A stretch of 64,000 bases of DNA, taken from NCBI GenBank assembly GCA_020636325.1, contig JACJYC010000010.1:124001-188000 (forward strand). The letters run 5' to 3'. This document shows, piece after piece, positions 1-9,027 of this stretch (the first letter of the stretch is position 1; every line of letters begins with the position of its first letter). Made by a program: the position numbers and the translations under genes. The stretch comes from Lewinellaceae bacterium. GTDB taxonomy: Bacteria > Bacteroidota > Bacteroidia > Chitinophagales > Saprospiraceae. Under the pieces are notes generated by a model. It saw nothing but the letters and a program-made list of their open reading frames with translations, was not told where the DNA came from and made no database searches.

Positions 1-1
1 G

Positions 2-1303
2 ATTGTAGCGCTGAACGCGCTTCAACCCCAGCAGGCAACCGGCACGTGGAGCACCCCGGGCATGGCGGCCATCAACAATACCGCCAACCCGGCAACCACG
101 GTCTCCAACCTGACGGCCGGTCTGAACACTTTTATCTGGACACTCAGCGCCGGGGCTTGCCAGGATTATGCAGCGGATACCGTACTGGTGGAAGTAATTC
201 CGAAAGCAACCGAAACTGCCGATGCCGGCGACGACCAGTCCTTTTGCAATACGGTCACCGATGTGCGCCTCCAGGCGGGTAACCCGGTCCAACCCGGACT
301 GACCGGCACATGGACCCAACCCGGTTCGCAGGCCGATCTCGGGATTATGATCGAGGATCCGGCCAATCCCGGCACAAGGGTCAGCGGGCTTTCGCCGAAT
401 AACACTTACCTGTTCACCTGGACGCTGACCAACGGCGCTTGCGGCCCGGTTTCGGCCGATAATGTGCTCGTCAGCACTTATGCCGGTCAATTGCCGCCGG
501 CCGATGCCGGAGATGACATCAACCTGTGCAGCGATTCCGAAGCCCAACTGACGGGCAATCAGCCGGCCGGCACTTTGGGCGAGTGGGCTTCGGTCGGCAA
601 TCCGTCCGTTTTCATCGGATCTCCAAACAGCGCCGCTACGCCGGTCGGCGACCTGGCGCCCGGAGTCAACGCCTTTGCCTGGACCCTTTCCTCATCCGAT
701 TGTCCGGCCTATTCTTCGGACACCGTGCTGGTTTTCCAAAGTCAGGGGCTTCAGGCGCAGCCCGACGTATATTTCAACCTCGGCCAACCCCTGGTCAACC
801 TCGACTTCCTGGCCAACGACGAGATCCCCGACCGGAAAGCAGTGGTCTTCCGCTTCCTGTCCACCCCGCAATACGGCAGTCTTCACGCCAACGCCGGCGG
901 TACCTATGATTTCACTTTCGGCCAGGACACCTCCCGGAATATCGACTTCGCCTACGAGATCTGCCTCAGGGATTGCCCGGAAGTCTGTTCGGAATCCAAC
1001 GTTGTTATCCTTTCCAGTTCGCCCATACCGGTACCGGCCATCCAGAAACCGGCCAACGTCATGACCCCGAACGGCGACGGAAAAGGCGAAATGCTTTCCA
1101 TCCCGAACTATACCGAAATCCCCCCGCCCATCGACCTGACCGTGGTCAACCGATGGGGCGATGTCGTCTACCGGATCAAAAACTACCAAAATGACTGGGA
1201 CGGCCGCAACCAGAACGGAAAACCCCTGCCTGAGGGTACTTACTACTTCCTCATCAAAGGCGGCGGCAGCGAGGTGAGCGGCCCCGTGACGATCCTGAGG
1301 TAA
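2..1303 (+). CDS. T9SS type B sorting-domain protein, C-terminal part (5' truncated by window)
   Basis: The frame is open from base 2, so the gene begins before the window and only about 433 C-terminal residues are visible. They comprise repeated Ig-like units of about 90 residues, each starting near ADAGDD and ending with a Trp-Thr-Leu and Cys pattern, then a domain with paired cysteines (YEICLRDCPEVC). The end is a gliding-motility-associated C-terminal domain (MTPNGDGKGE, NRWGDVVY, NDWDG, LPEGTYYF). This family is exported by the type IX system and held at the cell surface. The PorP/SprF gene 87 bp downstream is the usual partner. The last 250 residues resemble the end of the 1941-residue cargo at 9.1-14.9 kb, so the two are paralogues. 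The ligand or adhesive role is unknown. Confidence 0.9.
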   Translation: MVALNALQPQQATGTWSTPGMAAINNTANPATTVSNLTAGLNTFIWTLSAGACQDYAADTVLVEVIPKATETADAGDDQSFCNTVTDVRLQAGNPVQPGLTGTWTQPGSQADLGIMIEDPANPGTRVSGLSPNNTYLFTWTLTNGACGPVSADNVLVSTYAGQLPPADAGDDINLCSDSEAQLTGNQPAGTLGEWASVGNPSVFIGSPNSAATPVGDLAPGVNAFAWTLSSSDCPAYSSDTVLVFQSQGLQAQPDVYFNLGQPLVNLDFLANDEIPDRKAVVFRFLSTPQYGSLHANAGGTYDFTFGQDTSRNIDFAYEICLRDCPEVCSESNVVILSSSPIPVPAIQKPANVMTPNGDGKGEMLSIPNYTEIPPPIDLTVVNRWGDVVYRIKNYQNDWDGRNQNGKPLPEGTYYFLIKGGGSEVSGPVTILR

Positions 1304-1351
1304 AGCTACAGTCACCGGGCGACGAAGCCCATGGCGAAGTTGCTGGGCGGA

Positions 1352-1390
1352 GCAACAATAAACAATCATAAACAACAATAAACAACAATA
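1352..1390. repeat. Short AACAATAA-type tandem repeat abutting the PorP start codon
   Basis: Imperfect A-rich units (AACAATAA, AACAATCATAA, AACAACAATAA) fill the end of the gap between the cargo stop and the PorP/SprF ATG, reaching the start codon itself. No Shine-Dalgarno-like purine box is seen. A-rich leaders are common in Bacteroidota and may aid initiation. Confidence 0.6.
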
Positions 1391-2335
1391 ATGAAAACCC
1401 TCCCAATAACAGCCCTTTTCCTATGTTTTGCCATCGCAGGCAGGGCCCAGCAATTGCCGTTGTTCACCCAATACACCGAGATCCAGACCTATCTCAATCC
1501 GGGAAATATTCCGGTGGATTACCTGCAATACGACATGGACCAGTCGCTGGGACTAACGTACCGGCTGCAATGGCTGGGCGTGGATGATGCGCCGAAAACC
1601 GGTCTGTTGCGGTATGAACACGTCCGGGAGGATCAGAACCTGACCACTTTCGGCGGCATGCTCCTCAATGACCGGGTAGGCCCGTCAACCGTAACGGGCA
1701 TCTACGGGAAGTACGCCTATCAGATCCGGCCTACGGGCAGCGGAAATCTCATTATCGGGATCGGATTAACAGCGGGATTGCTCCAATACCGGCTCGACGG
1801 GCGGGAACTGGAATTCGAACCCGGCGACCGGTTGCAGGATATGCGGCAAACGAGCTGGTTGCCCGATTTCGGGTTCGGCGCTACCCTGACCAGCTATCCG
1901 GAAACCGGAACCAAATACTATATCGGCATAGCCGTCCCGCAGACCTTCGGGCTCAGCGCCCGCTTCCAGACCGGGTCGGACGGGGAGATCTCCATCAAAC
2001 GATCATTTCACTTCTTCGGCAATGCAGGGGCCATTTTTGCCGTCGGGCAGCAGGGATTCCTCGAACCTTCCGTTTGGGTAAAATACGCCCACAATGCCCC
2101 GGTGAACATCGATTTCAACCTTCGGCAAAAATTCGTCAACAACTTCTGGATGGGGCTGGGTTACTCAACGTCCAACAACATACACCTGGAAACCGGCATG
2201 ATCCTCAACGCTCTCCTGGGCCTGAAGGATGCCGTACTGCGCATCGGTTACGGATTCGATTACAGCCTGGCGCCCTACGGCAGCACGTTAGGGACCACCC
2301 ACGAGATCAACATCGGTTATGCCTGGAGCAAATAA
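1391..2335 (+). CDS. PorP/SprF family type IX secretion membrane protein
   Basis: 314 residues. An N-terminal signal peptide (residues 1-20, ending GRAQQ) is followed by the family opening LPLFTQYTEIQTYLNPG and a run of amphipathic strands typical of a beta-barrel. The C-terminus (THEINIGYAWSK) fits the family pattern of strands ending at an aromatic/basic tail. SprF of Flavobacterium is needed for surface display of SprB, a type B T9SS cargo. This gene lies just after such a cargo and is probably co-transcribed with it. It is one of three cargo/PorP pairs in the window. Location in the outer membrane is inferred from the family. Confidence 0.92.
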   Translation: MKTLPITALFLCFAIAGRAQQLPLFTQYTEIQTYLNPGNIPVDYLQYDMDQSLGLTYRLQWLGVDDAPKTGLLRYEHVREDQNLTTFGGMLLNDRVGPSTVTGIYGKYAYQIRPTGSGNLIIGIGLTAGLLQYRLDGRELEFEPGDRLQDMRQTSWLPDFGFGATLTSYPETGTKYYIGIAVPQTFGLSARFQTGSDGEISIKRSFHFFGNAGAIFAVGQQGFLEPSVWVKYAHNAPVNIDFNLRQKFVNNFWMGLGYSTSNNIHLETGMILNALLGLKDAVLRIGYGFDYSLAPYGSTLGTTHEINIGYAWSK

Positions 2336-2367
2336 GCAAACCCTATTGATCCCAACTGAACCGATAA

Positions 2368-2397
2368 CTGCCCGATCCTGCAAGGTCAGATCGGCAG
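2368..2397. other. Imperfect hairpin downstream of PorP gene
   Basis: CTGCCCGATC and GATCGGCAG can pair, with one bulge, across an 11-base loop, 33 bp after the PorP stop. There is no adjacent T-run, so it is at best a weak terminator or an mRNA-end structure. Confidence 0.35.
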
Positions 2398-2425
2398 CCA
2401 GGGCGCTCAGAATCCGGGGGGTGAT

Positions 2426-2468
2426 ATTGAGGAATTGAGGAATTGAGGAATTGAGGAATCGAGGGATT
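2426..2468. repeat. ATTGAGGA octamer tandem repeat
   Basis: Four perfect ATTGAGGA units followed by a degenerate one and a T8 run lie between the convergent PorP and symporter genes, ending 18 bp from the symporter stop. The same octamer family, in reverse complement, recurs at 53267-53328. Confidence 0.8.
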
Positions 2469-2485
2469 TTTTTTGATTACAGGCT

Positions 2486-4012
2486 TCAATTTTCACTGCC
2501 AAAAACAAGCGCCAGGTGTTCTTCATCCGGCTTCCGGCCGGCTGTTCGTTTGCTAACCAGGATATACACGACCAGGGAAAGCAAAAAAGCCGGGAAGATC
2601 TCGTGGACCTGCTCCATTCCCGCCACAGAAAAACGGATGCCGAAGCGCCAGATCAGGTTGACCGCAACCCCCGCAACCATAGAGGAAATAGCGCCGAGGT
2701 CCGTTCCCCAACGGAAATAGAGCCCGCCGAAAATGGTTGGGAAAAAACTGGCGGCAAAGACCGAACCGGCAAAAGAAGACATTTCCACGACGCCCGCAGG
2801 CGGATACAGGGTGAAAAGAAATACGATAACGCAATACAACACCATACTGACCTTCGTCCGGTTGACCATCGCCTTGTCGGTCATCGGTTTCCAGACATGC
2901 CAGATATCCCGGACAATGGACGTACCCGCAATCAGGGTTACCGAGGCCAATGAAGACATTCCGGCGGCAAATAACCCCATCATGCAGATCCCGCTGACCC
3001 ATGGGTTGTTCAATTTCGCAAACATCACGCCCACTACTTCGTCCGTATGTCCGATCAGATAAGCGGCCTCTTCCTGGCCGACCATGCCGTGAACAAACGC
3101 CCCTACGCACATCACGCAGATCAGGGAAACCCCCAAAAACACCGGCGTCCAGATCATGGCAAACCGCATGCTGGCCTTGTCCCTGATGGAATAAAAGCGG
3201 ATGATCAGCTTGGGATCCGAGATCTGTTTCATCCCGATGGAAAATCCGATGGCTAAGATATAGAACAGCGTCGCCAGACTGCCCATGACCAGCATCCCGT
3301 CCCCAATGGGGCTTCCTCCCTTGTCCGGGTGTTGAAGATCAGCCAGCCGCACCATCATTTCGTCCCATCCGCCGACATAGGCAAAAGGCGCCCATAACAT
3401 CACTACCGCCACGCCGAACATGAGGACTCCTTGAACCGCATCCGTCCACATTACCCCGTACATGCCCCCGGCAATGGTATAGGCACAGGTAAAAAAGATC
3501 AGAATAAACGCGCCGGCGCCGTAATCCAGATCGAGAACGGAATGGAGCAGGTGGGCACACCCTTTTGCAATACCGGTCATATACCAAAGGGTGGCAAACA
3601 GGATAATGGCTGAAGACAATACCCGGATCCCGCTGGAAAAGTTGCTGCGGTAGCGCAAATGGAAATAATCCGGCACCGTCAGGGATTGCAGCCTTATGGA
3701 TTGCCGGCGCATTCGGGGGGCCATCAATTGCCAGGAAATGATGCAAAATACCACCCAGATCAACGCGACATAAGCCCAGGACAAGCCGAACCTGAACGAT
3801 TCTCCGGCCTGCCCGATATAGGTACTCGTGCTGATGAAGGTGGAAAAGAAGGCCAGCGAAACCACCCATCCGGGGATCTTTCGTTCCGCCAGGTAGTATT
3901 CCTTCACCCCTTTGGAGGCTCTTTTCCGGAACACCCAACCGATATAGATGATCACACCGACGTAAAGGGCGATGAACAGGAGCGTAATCCCGTGCTGTTG
4001 CAAATAGGACAT
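2486..4012 (-). CDS. Sodium:solute symporter (SSS family)
   Basis: 508 residues, an ordinary length for the family, with about 13 hydrophobic segments. The N-terminal region (EYYLAERKIPGWVVSLAFFS, then STSTYIGQAGE) matches the SSS signature around the first two core helices. It would import a solute using the sodium gradient; sequence alone does not give the substrate. It is the last gene of a minus-strand run after a GH78 rhamnosidase, an acyl-CoA synthetase and a 33-residue membrane peptide, so the substrate may be a sugar-derived or carboxylate compound (inference). Start ATG at 4012; 59 bp separate it from the small peptide gene. Confidence 0.92.
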   Translation of the reverse strand: MSYLQQHGITLLFIALYVGVIIYIGWVFRKRASKGVKEYYLAERKIPGWVVSLAFFSTFISTSTYIGQAGESFRFGLSWAYVALIWVVFCIISWQLMAPRMRRQSIRLQSLTVPDYFHLRYRSNFSSGIRVLSSAIILFATLWYMTGIAKGCAHLLHSVLDLDYGAGAFILIFFTCAYTIAGGMYGVMWTDAVQGVLMFGVAVVMLWAPFAYVGGWDEMMVRLADLQHPDKGGSPIGDGMLVMGSLATLFYILAIGFSIGMKQISDPKLIIRFYSIRDKASMRFAMIWTPVFLGVSLICVMCVGAFVHGMVGQEEAAYLIGHTDEVVGVMFAKLNNPWVSGICMMGLFAAGMSSLASVTLIAGTSIVRDIWHVWKPMTDKAMVNRTKVSMVLYCVIVFLFTLYPPAGVVEMSSFAGSVFAASFFPTIFGGLYFRWGTDLGAISSMVAGVAVNLIWRFGIRFSVAGMEQVHEIFPAFLLSLVVYILVSKRTAGRKPDEEHLALVFGSEN

Positions 4013-4071
4013 GCAGTTTCAGTTGTCAGTAGCGATGGAAGATTTTCCGTCGTACATATCGTCACATAAAT

Positions 4072-4173
4072 TTATTCCTCCTGTTTTCCATCCCGCCGGC
4101 GCAGGGCCAGCCAGGTATTCAGCCCCAACAGGACAAACATGAACCAGAAAGGGAAAACGATCCAGAAGTTCAT
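4072..4173 (-). CDS. 33-residue single-helix membrane peptide, probable symporter accessory subunit
   Basis: A short ORF reads MNFWIVFPFWFMFVLLGLNT then WLALRRRDGKQEE and a TAA stop. Residues 3-24 are a continuous hydrophobic, aromatic-rich helix, followed by an RRR stop-transfer cluster, predicting a single-pass inner-membrane protein with its C-terminus inside. The ATG lies 4 bp after the acyl-CoA synthetase stop and the ORF ends 59 bp before the symporter start, so it is embedded in the operon. Very small membrane proteins encoded next to sodium symporters are known in other families (for example MetS beside MetP), which suggests a role in symporter assembly or stability. No homologue was checked; the call rests on position, composition and the tight fit. 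Confidence 0.65.
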   Translation of the reverse strand: MNFWIVFPFWFMFVLLGLNTWLALRRRDGKQEE

Positions 4174-4177
4174 CTCT

Positions 4178-5674
4178 TCACGATTTGGTGCCGGGCAATA
4201 TATCCCGGAACAGCTTTTTCACTTCGCCTTTGACCACTTTCCCCATCGCATTCCGGGGCAGGTCGTCAGGCAGGGTAAATCTGCGCGGCAACCGATAAGC
4301 CGGCAGCTGTTCACGCAGCCAGTCCTTCAGGTTATCCAGATCAAAACCCGGTACAACAACGATCGCTGCCGCAACAACCTCTCCCCATTCCTCATCGGGT
4401 AATCCCGTTACGGCGCAGTCCCTCACCCCGGGGTATTGACGCAGAACCTCTTCGATTTCGAGCGCGGAGATCTTGTATCCGCCGGATTTGATGATATCCA
4501 CCGAATTGCGTCCGAGGATCTTGTAGTATCCGTCTTCCAGAACGGCCACATCCCCGGTCCGGAACCAGCCGTCAGCCGTAAAGGATTCCCTGGTGGCCTC
4601 CGGTTTATGCCAGTATTCCAGAAAAACGTTTCCGCCTTTCACCTGGATCTCCCCGGGTTGATCTGTCCCGACCGGTTGATCTTTTTCATCTGCCAGCCGG
4701 ATGTCCACACCGGGCAGCGGCATGCCGACAAAACCGGGGCGCCTTTCGCCATGGTAAGGATTACTGATCGCCATGCCGATCTCCGTCATGCCGTATCGTT
4801 CCAGCAGGGTATGGCCGCTGATTTTTTTCCATTTTTCGAGAACGGAAACCGGGAGCGCCGCCGACCCGGAGACCATCAGTCTGAAATTCCGCAGGCATGC
4901 GCTGATGTTTTTCTGTCGTTGCACGGATTGTACCTCCCACCAGGCGATCAGCTTGAAATAAATCGTGGGTACCGCCATGAAAACATTGATCCTGCCGGCC
5001 TCAAACGCCTCAAAGACGGCTTCCGGTGAAAAAGCAGGCAAAAATTCAACGCAGGCTCCGGCCCACAAGGCGCAACTCACCACATTGATGATCCCGTGGA
5101 CATGGTGCAGCGGCAACACGCAGAGAATCCGATCCCGTTCCGTCCATTCCCAGGCGTCAATAAGCGCAGCGATCTGGTTTTCCAGGTTTCCGTGCGTCGT
5201 TACCACGCCTTTGGGCAGATTGGTCGTCCCGCTGGTGTACAGGATCATGGCCCGCCTTTCCGGTCCGATTTCAGGGAGGGATACCGGGATTTGCCCTTCT
5301 TCTTCAAGCGATATCCGTCGCAACCCGCGTTCGGCGATCACGGGCGCCAACTGATCGGCATAGGCTCCGGAAGCAACCAGGATCTCCGCTCCCGTATCTT
5401 CAAGGGTATAGCGCAAGGCGGGCAAGGGGTGGGTCGTACACAGCGGCACCGCAATACCGCCTGCCAGCCAGATCCCCCATTGGATCCGCACATAATCAAA
5501 CCCGGGATCTGCCATAAACGCAACCCGGGCTTCCCCCAGATCAGGCCGCCCTTCGAGCAGGCAGCCGGCAAATCGAACCGACTGGTCCAACAATTCACCG
5601 TAGGTGTATGCCCGGTTGCCGGCTATGATCGCCGTTTTATCGGCTGTCTGTCTTGTATTTTTGATCAACTCCAT
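4178..5674 (-). CDS. AMP-dependent acyl-CoA synthetase (MatB/ACSF3-like)
   Basis: About 498 residues from the chosen ATG at 5674 (MELIKNTRQTADKTAI). The frame stays open upstream but would overlap the rhamnosidase gene. The ANL-family motifs are present: P-loop ILYTSGTTNLPKGVV, then RYGMTEIGMAISNP, the hinge region with RTGD, and the C-terminal DIIKSGGYKISALEIE with its catalytic lysine region (RNAMGKVVK). The YGMTEIGMA and VDIIKSGGYK blocks resemble malonyl-CoA synthetases. It would adenylate a carboxylate and transfer it to CoA in the cytoplasm; the actual acid is unknown. It starts 19 bp after the rhamnosidase stop and overlaps nothing, so it is in the same transcript. Confidence 0.88.
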   Translation of the reverse strand: MELIKNTRQTADKTAIIAGNRAYTYGELLDQSVRFAGCLLEGRPDLGEARVAFMADPGFDYVRIQWGIWLAGGIAVPLCTTHPLPALRYTLEDTGAEILVASGAYADQLAPVIAERGLRRISLEEEGQIPVSLPEIGPERRAMILYTSGTTNLPKGVVTTHGNLENQIAALIDAWEWTERDRILCVLPLHHVHGIINVVSCALWAGACVEFLPAFSPEAVFEAFEAGRINVFMAVPTIYFKLIAWWEVQSVQRQKNISACLRNFRLMVSGSAALPVSVLEKWKKISGHTLLERYGMTEIGMAISNPYHGERRPGFVGMPLPGVDIRLADEKDQPVGTDQPGEIQVKGGNVFLEYWHKPEATRESFTADGWFRTGDVAVLEDGYYKILGRNSVDIIKSGGYKISALEIEEVLRQYPGVRDCAVTGLPDEEWGEVVAAAIVVVPGFDLDNLKDWLREQLPAYRLPRRFTLPDDLPRNAMGKVVKGEVKKLFRDILPGTKS

Positions 5675-5693
5675 AGGATGATCATCCAAATGG

Positions 5694-8420
5694 TTACCAG
5701 CTGAACCGGTAGGTACCCGATCCGGCTTCCATTTCAAGAACCCCGTCCTTCACGCCGGTCACTTTCAGACCCGATACTTTATTCAGCGGCAGGTCGCTTT
5801 CCATCACGCTCCCTTCTGCCGTTACCGGCAACAGGATCCTGGCGGTGGTATTGGCCGGAATGTTGACGTCGAGCAGGGTTTTGCCGCCCTCCAGCCTCCA
5901 GGCTGAGCCGACGGCGCCGTAATAGGTTTTGAGCTCGGCTGCCGCCTGGGTGAGGCCGCCGCCGATATGGGGTTCTATCCGGATATGTTTGTACCCGGGC
6001 CCGTCCTCGTAGGTATCGATGCCCGCAATGGCGCGGTACATCCAGTCGCCGATGGCGCCGTAGGCGTAGTGGTTGTAGGAATTCATGCCGGGAGTCTGGA
6101 ATGTGCCGTCGGGCTTGATGCCGTCCCAGCGCTCCCAAATGGTGGTGGCGCCCATTTTCACGGGATAAAGCCACGAAGGATAGGTGTCCTGCATCAGCAG
6201 GGCATAGGCCACGTCGGCATGTCCGAACCGGGTGAGGACATGGCAAAGGTAGGGCGTCCCCAGGAAGCCGGTGGTCAGGTGGTTGTTGTAGGCCTTGATG
6301 TTGTCGACGAGCCTTTGGGCCGTTTCCGCCCGCAGGTTTTCCGGCAACATATCGAAATTGAGGGCCAGCACATAAGCCGTCTGGGTACTCGAAAGCAGCC
6401 TGCCGTTCGGGGTCACGTATTCTTTCAGGAAGGCGTCCTTGATCCGCTTCAGCAGGGCGCCGTACCGGGTTTCTTCCGCTTTTTTGCCGAGCACCCGGGC
6501 CGCATTGACCAGCAGCTGGGTGGAATGGGCATAGAAACACTGGGCGATCAGGTATTTGTCGGTCACAGCCGAGCGGCCGTCGTTGTCGTCAAACGGCCGG
6601 TAGAAGAGCCAGTCGCCGAAATGGAACCCCTTGTTCCACAGGTCGTCCGTGCTGTTGGCGGACATGAAATCCACCCATTTTTTCATGCTGTCAAACTGGT
6701 TTTCCAGGATCTTCTTGTCCCCGTAAGCCAGGTACATGTTCCAGGGGATGATGGTAGCGGCATCGGCCCAGCCGGCAGAGGCCACGGCGCCCTGGCCCAG
6801 TACGTTGGGGATCACGAACGGCACGGCGCCGTTATCCAGTTGGTCGGCGGCGACGTCCTTGAGCCATTTGGCAAAGAAATTATGGACCTGCATATTGAAG
6901 GTGGCCGTACGGGAGAAGGCCTGTGCGTCGCCCGTCCAGCCCAGTCGCTCGTCGCGTTGCGGGCAATCGGTAGGCACATCCAGGAAATTGCCGCGCTGCC
7001 CCCACTGGATGTTGTGCTGCAGCTGGTTGAGCAGGGCGTGGTTGGAGCGAAAACTGCCGGTCGGTTCCATGTCCGAATACAGGGCGACGGCGGTGAAATG
7101 CTCGGGTTTCAATTCACCCGGAAAGCCTTCGACCTTGATGTACCGGAAGCCCTGGAAGGTGAAATGCGGTTCAAAGAATTCTTCCCCGCCCCCTTTGAGG
7201 ATGTAGTTGTCCTGCTGTTTGGCGGCGCGGAGGTTTTCGGTATAGAAATTGCCGTCCTTATCCAGCACTTCGGCGTGGTAGATCGATAACTTATCCCCCG
7301 CTTTGCCGGTAATGCGCAACTGGACCCATCCGACCAGGTTCTGGCCGAAATCGATCACATGGTCGCCTTCCGGGGTTACGGTGACGGCTACCGGTTTGAA
7401 GGTCTCGTGTTTCCGGACGGGCTCGTTCTCAGTAGCCACCAGCGCAGATACATCTTTACCTGCGGTCTTCACCCCCGACCAGCCGGAATCGTCATAACCG
7501 GCCGCATCCCAGCCGGTCTTTTCTTTGCGGGCGTCGATCGTTTCACCGTTGTAGATCTCGGACAGCTGAACGGCGCCGGTGGAGGATTTCCAGGTCCCGT
7601 CCGAAACGATGGACTCGGCAGAGCCGTCGGCGTATTGGATATCCAGCTGGAGCAACAAGGCGATATCCTTGCCGTAAAAATTCCGCTGGCCGGAGAAGCC
7701 GATATAGCCCCGGTACCAGCCGTTGCCCAATAGCGCGCCGACGGCATTGGCGCCCTGCACCAGCATCGGCGTGACATCATAGGCCTGGTATTGCAGGCGG
7801 TTGTTGTAGCTCGTCCAGCCCGGCGTCAGGCAGGCGTCACCCACCTTTTTGCCGTTGATGCGGGCTTCGTACATGCCGTGCGCCGTGACATAAGCGGTAG
7901 CCCGGCTGATCTTTTTGCGGACACTGAAGGCCTTCCTGAAATACGGGCTCGCCTGGTTGATGGTATCTTCCTGATAACCGGGGCCGATCCAGGTCGCCTT
8001 CCAGCCCGCCGGGCCCATCAGGCCGGTCTGCCAGTAAGCGGGCGCGCTCCATGCAGAGGTATTTCCAAGATTATCCCAGACCCGCACCTGCCAGTAATAG
8101 CGCTTTCCGGGCAGGACGGCCGGTCCGCCGTAGGGGGTCATCACGGATTGAGCGGAGGCCGTTTTCCCGGAGGACCAGGTGAGCTTTTTCCCCTTTTGAA
8201 GGTTATCCGCATCTTCGGCCACCCTGACCTCATAGGCCGTTTGCAGCACGCCCCTCGATTCGGTTTTCAATTGCCAGGTCAGGCGCGGAACCGCTTCATC
8301 CAGTCCGATCGGATTGATTTTATTTTCCGTCATCAGGTTGGAAACCGATAATTGCGCCGTTGCAGCGAGGGTATACAGGAGGCAGGCCCCCGTCAGGATG
8401 GAAAGGGAGAGTCTTGTCAT
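5694..8420 (-). CDS. Alpha-L-rhamnosidase, glycoside hydrolase family 78
   Basis: 909 residues from the ATG at 8420, chosen because it begins a clear signal peptide (MTRLSLSILTGACLLYTLAA, cleaved near TAQ). The order is an N-terminal Ig-like domain, a rhamnosidase N domain (WKATWIGPG, YVTAHGMYEARINGKKVG), an (alpha/alpha)6 catalytic barrel and a C-terminal beta-domain. GH78 hallmarks are visible: DCPQRDERLGWTGDAQAF, TTIWERWDG with the base Glu, and MNSYNHYAYGAIGDWMYR. It should release terminal alpha-L-rhamnose from glycosides or polysaccharides in the periplasm or at the surface. It is first in an operon with an acyl-CoA synthetase and symporter. No SusC/SusD pair lies nearby. Confidence 0.95.
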   Translation of the reverse strand: MTRLSLSILTGACLLYTLAATAQLSVSNLMTENKINPIGLDEAVPRLTWQLKTESRGVLQTAYEVRVAEDADNLQKGKKLTWSSGKTASAQSVMTPYGGPAVLPGKRYYWQVRVWDNLGNTSAWSAPAYWQTGLMGPAGWKATWIGPGYQEDTINQASPYFRKAFSVRKKISRATAYVTAHGMYEARINGKKVGDACLTPGWTSYNNRLQYQAYDVTPMLVQGANAVGALLGNGWYRGYIGFSGQRNFYGKDIALLLQLDIQYADGSAESIVSDGTWKSSTGAVQLSEIYNGETIDARKEKTGWDAAGYDDSGWSGVKTAGKDVSALVATENEPVRKHETFKPVAVTVTPEGDHVIDFGQNLVGWVQLRITGKAGDKLSIYHAEVLDKDGNFYTENLRAAKQQDNYILKGGGEEFFEPHFTFQGFRYIKVEGFPGELKPEHFTAVALYSDMEPTGSFRSNHALLNQLQHNIQWGQRGNFLDVPTDCPQRDERLGWTGDAQAFSRTATFNMQVHNFFAKWLKDVAADQLDNGAVPFVIPNVLGQGAVASAGWADAATIIPWNMYLAYGDKKILENQFDSMKKWVDFMSANSTDDLWNKGFHFGDWLFYRPFDDNDGRSAVTDKYLIAQCFYAHSTQLLVNAARVLGKKAEETRYGALLKRIKDAFLKEYVTPNGRLLSSTQTAYVLALNFDMLPENLRAETAQRLVDNIKAYNNHLTTGFLGTPYLCHVLTRFGHADVAYALLMQDTYPSWLYPVKMGATTIWERWDGIKPDGTFQTPGMNSYNHYAYGAIGDWMYRAIAGIDTYEDGPGYKHIRIEPHIGGGLTQAAAELKTYYGAVGSAWRLEGGKTLLDVNIPANTTARILLPVTAEGSVMESDLPLNKVSGLKVTGVKDGVLEMEAGSGTYRFSW

Positions 8421-8461
8421 TTTGTTGGTTTTGTCGTAAAAGTAAGGATTTATGGCATAAA

Positions 8462-8480
8462 TGAACCCCAATGAGGTTCA
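8462..8480. other. Small hairpin between Nudix stop and rhamnosidase start
   Basis: TGAACC and GGTTCA form a perfect 6-bp stem with a 7-base loop. It sits 11 bp past the Nudix stop and 42 bp before the rhamnosidase ATG on the minus strand. It could be a weak end-of-transcript structure or an operator; no T-tract follows. Confidence 0.3.
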
Positions 8481-8490
8481 GGTTAGCCCA

Positions 8491-8949
8491 TTAATCCACC
8501 GCCCCAAGATACACCGGCCGCTCAACTGCGTCCAGGTCCGCCAGCCACGGGATCAGAGCAGCCGGAAAAAAGCGGGCTTCCTGCAATCTTTCCAGCGGCA
8601 GCCAGTCAATCCCGATCTGGTTTTGATCGGCGCCCGGGCCCATCGCCGGTTGATGGCCGGGCAGCAACCGGCAGCGAAAAAAATGATCGATCTGGTGGAA
8701 CGCTTCGATCCCTTCGCAATTTTTCAACCGGGTATTGATGTACTCCCGGACGAACAGCATTTCGCCGGCCTCAACCGCGCAGTTGATCTCTTCCCGGCAT
8801 TCCCGGACCACGGCTTCGCGCAGGGTCTCCTCTTTGTCCTGGCCGCCGCCCGGCAAGGCGTAATGGATCCCTTTTTCATTTTCGTAAACATTGACCAGCA
8901 AGCGGCCTTCGTGGATGATGATGGCTTTTGCAGCAGAACGAATCGACAT
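8491..8949 (-). CDS. Nudix hydrolase
   Basis: 152 residues. The Nudix box is present as GGGQDKEETLREAVVRECREE, which matches G-x5-E-x7-REUxEE, but the following conserved glycine is asparagine (EEINC). The fold opening KAIIIHEGRLLVNVYENEKG and the family length fit. These enzymes hydrolyse nucleoside diphosphates linked to another moiety; the substrate cannot be told from sequence. The gene is monocistronic: a strong terminator lies upstream, after the large T9SS gene. The Gly to Asn change is at a position tolerant in some subfamilies, so activity is likely retained. Confidence 0.88.
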   Translation of the reverse strand: MSIRSAAKAIIIHEGRLLVNVYENEKGIHYALPGGGQDKEETLREAVVRECREEINCAVEAGEMLFVREYINTRLKNCEGIEAFHQIDHFFRCRLLPGHQPAMGPGADQNQIGIDWLPLERLQEARFFPAALIPWLADLDAVERPVYLGAVD

Positions 8950-9027
8950 GTCGGATTGGATTTGAATAGGGGATAACGCCGGCCTCCCCCGAAAAGTTCC
9001 TTCCGTTCAGCGGTTTTGCAAACAGGG

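Noticed and set aside
2368..2397. Strong terminator after the first PorP gene
   Set aside because: The hairpin is bulged and lacks a T-tract, so it is kept only as a weak structure.
5967..7289. 440-codon open frame on the plus strand opposite the rhamnosidase gene
   Set aside because: No signal, domain or codon pattern; the opposite strand carries an unmistakable GH78 enzyme. High G+C makes long antisense frames common here.
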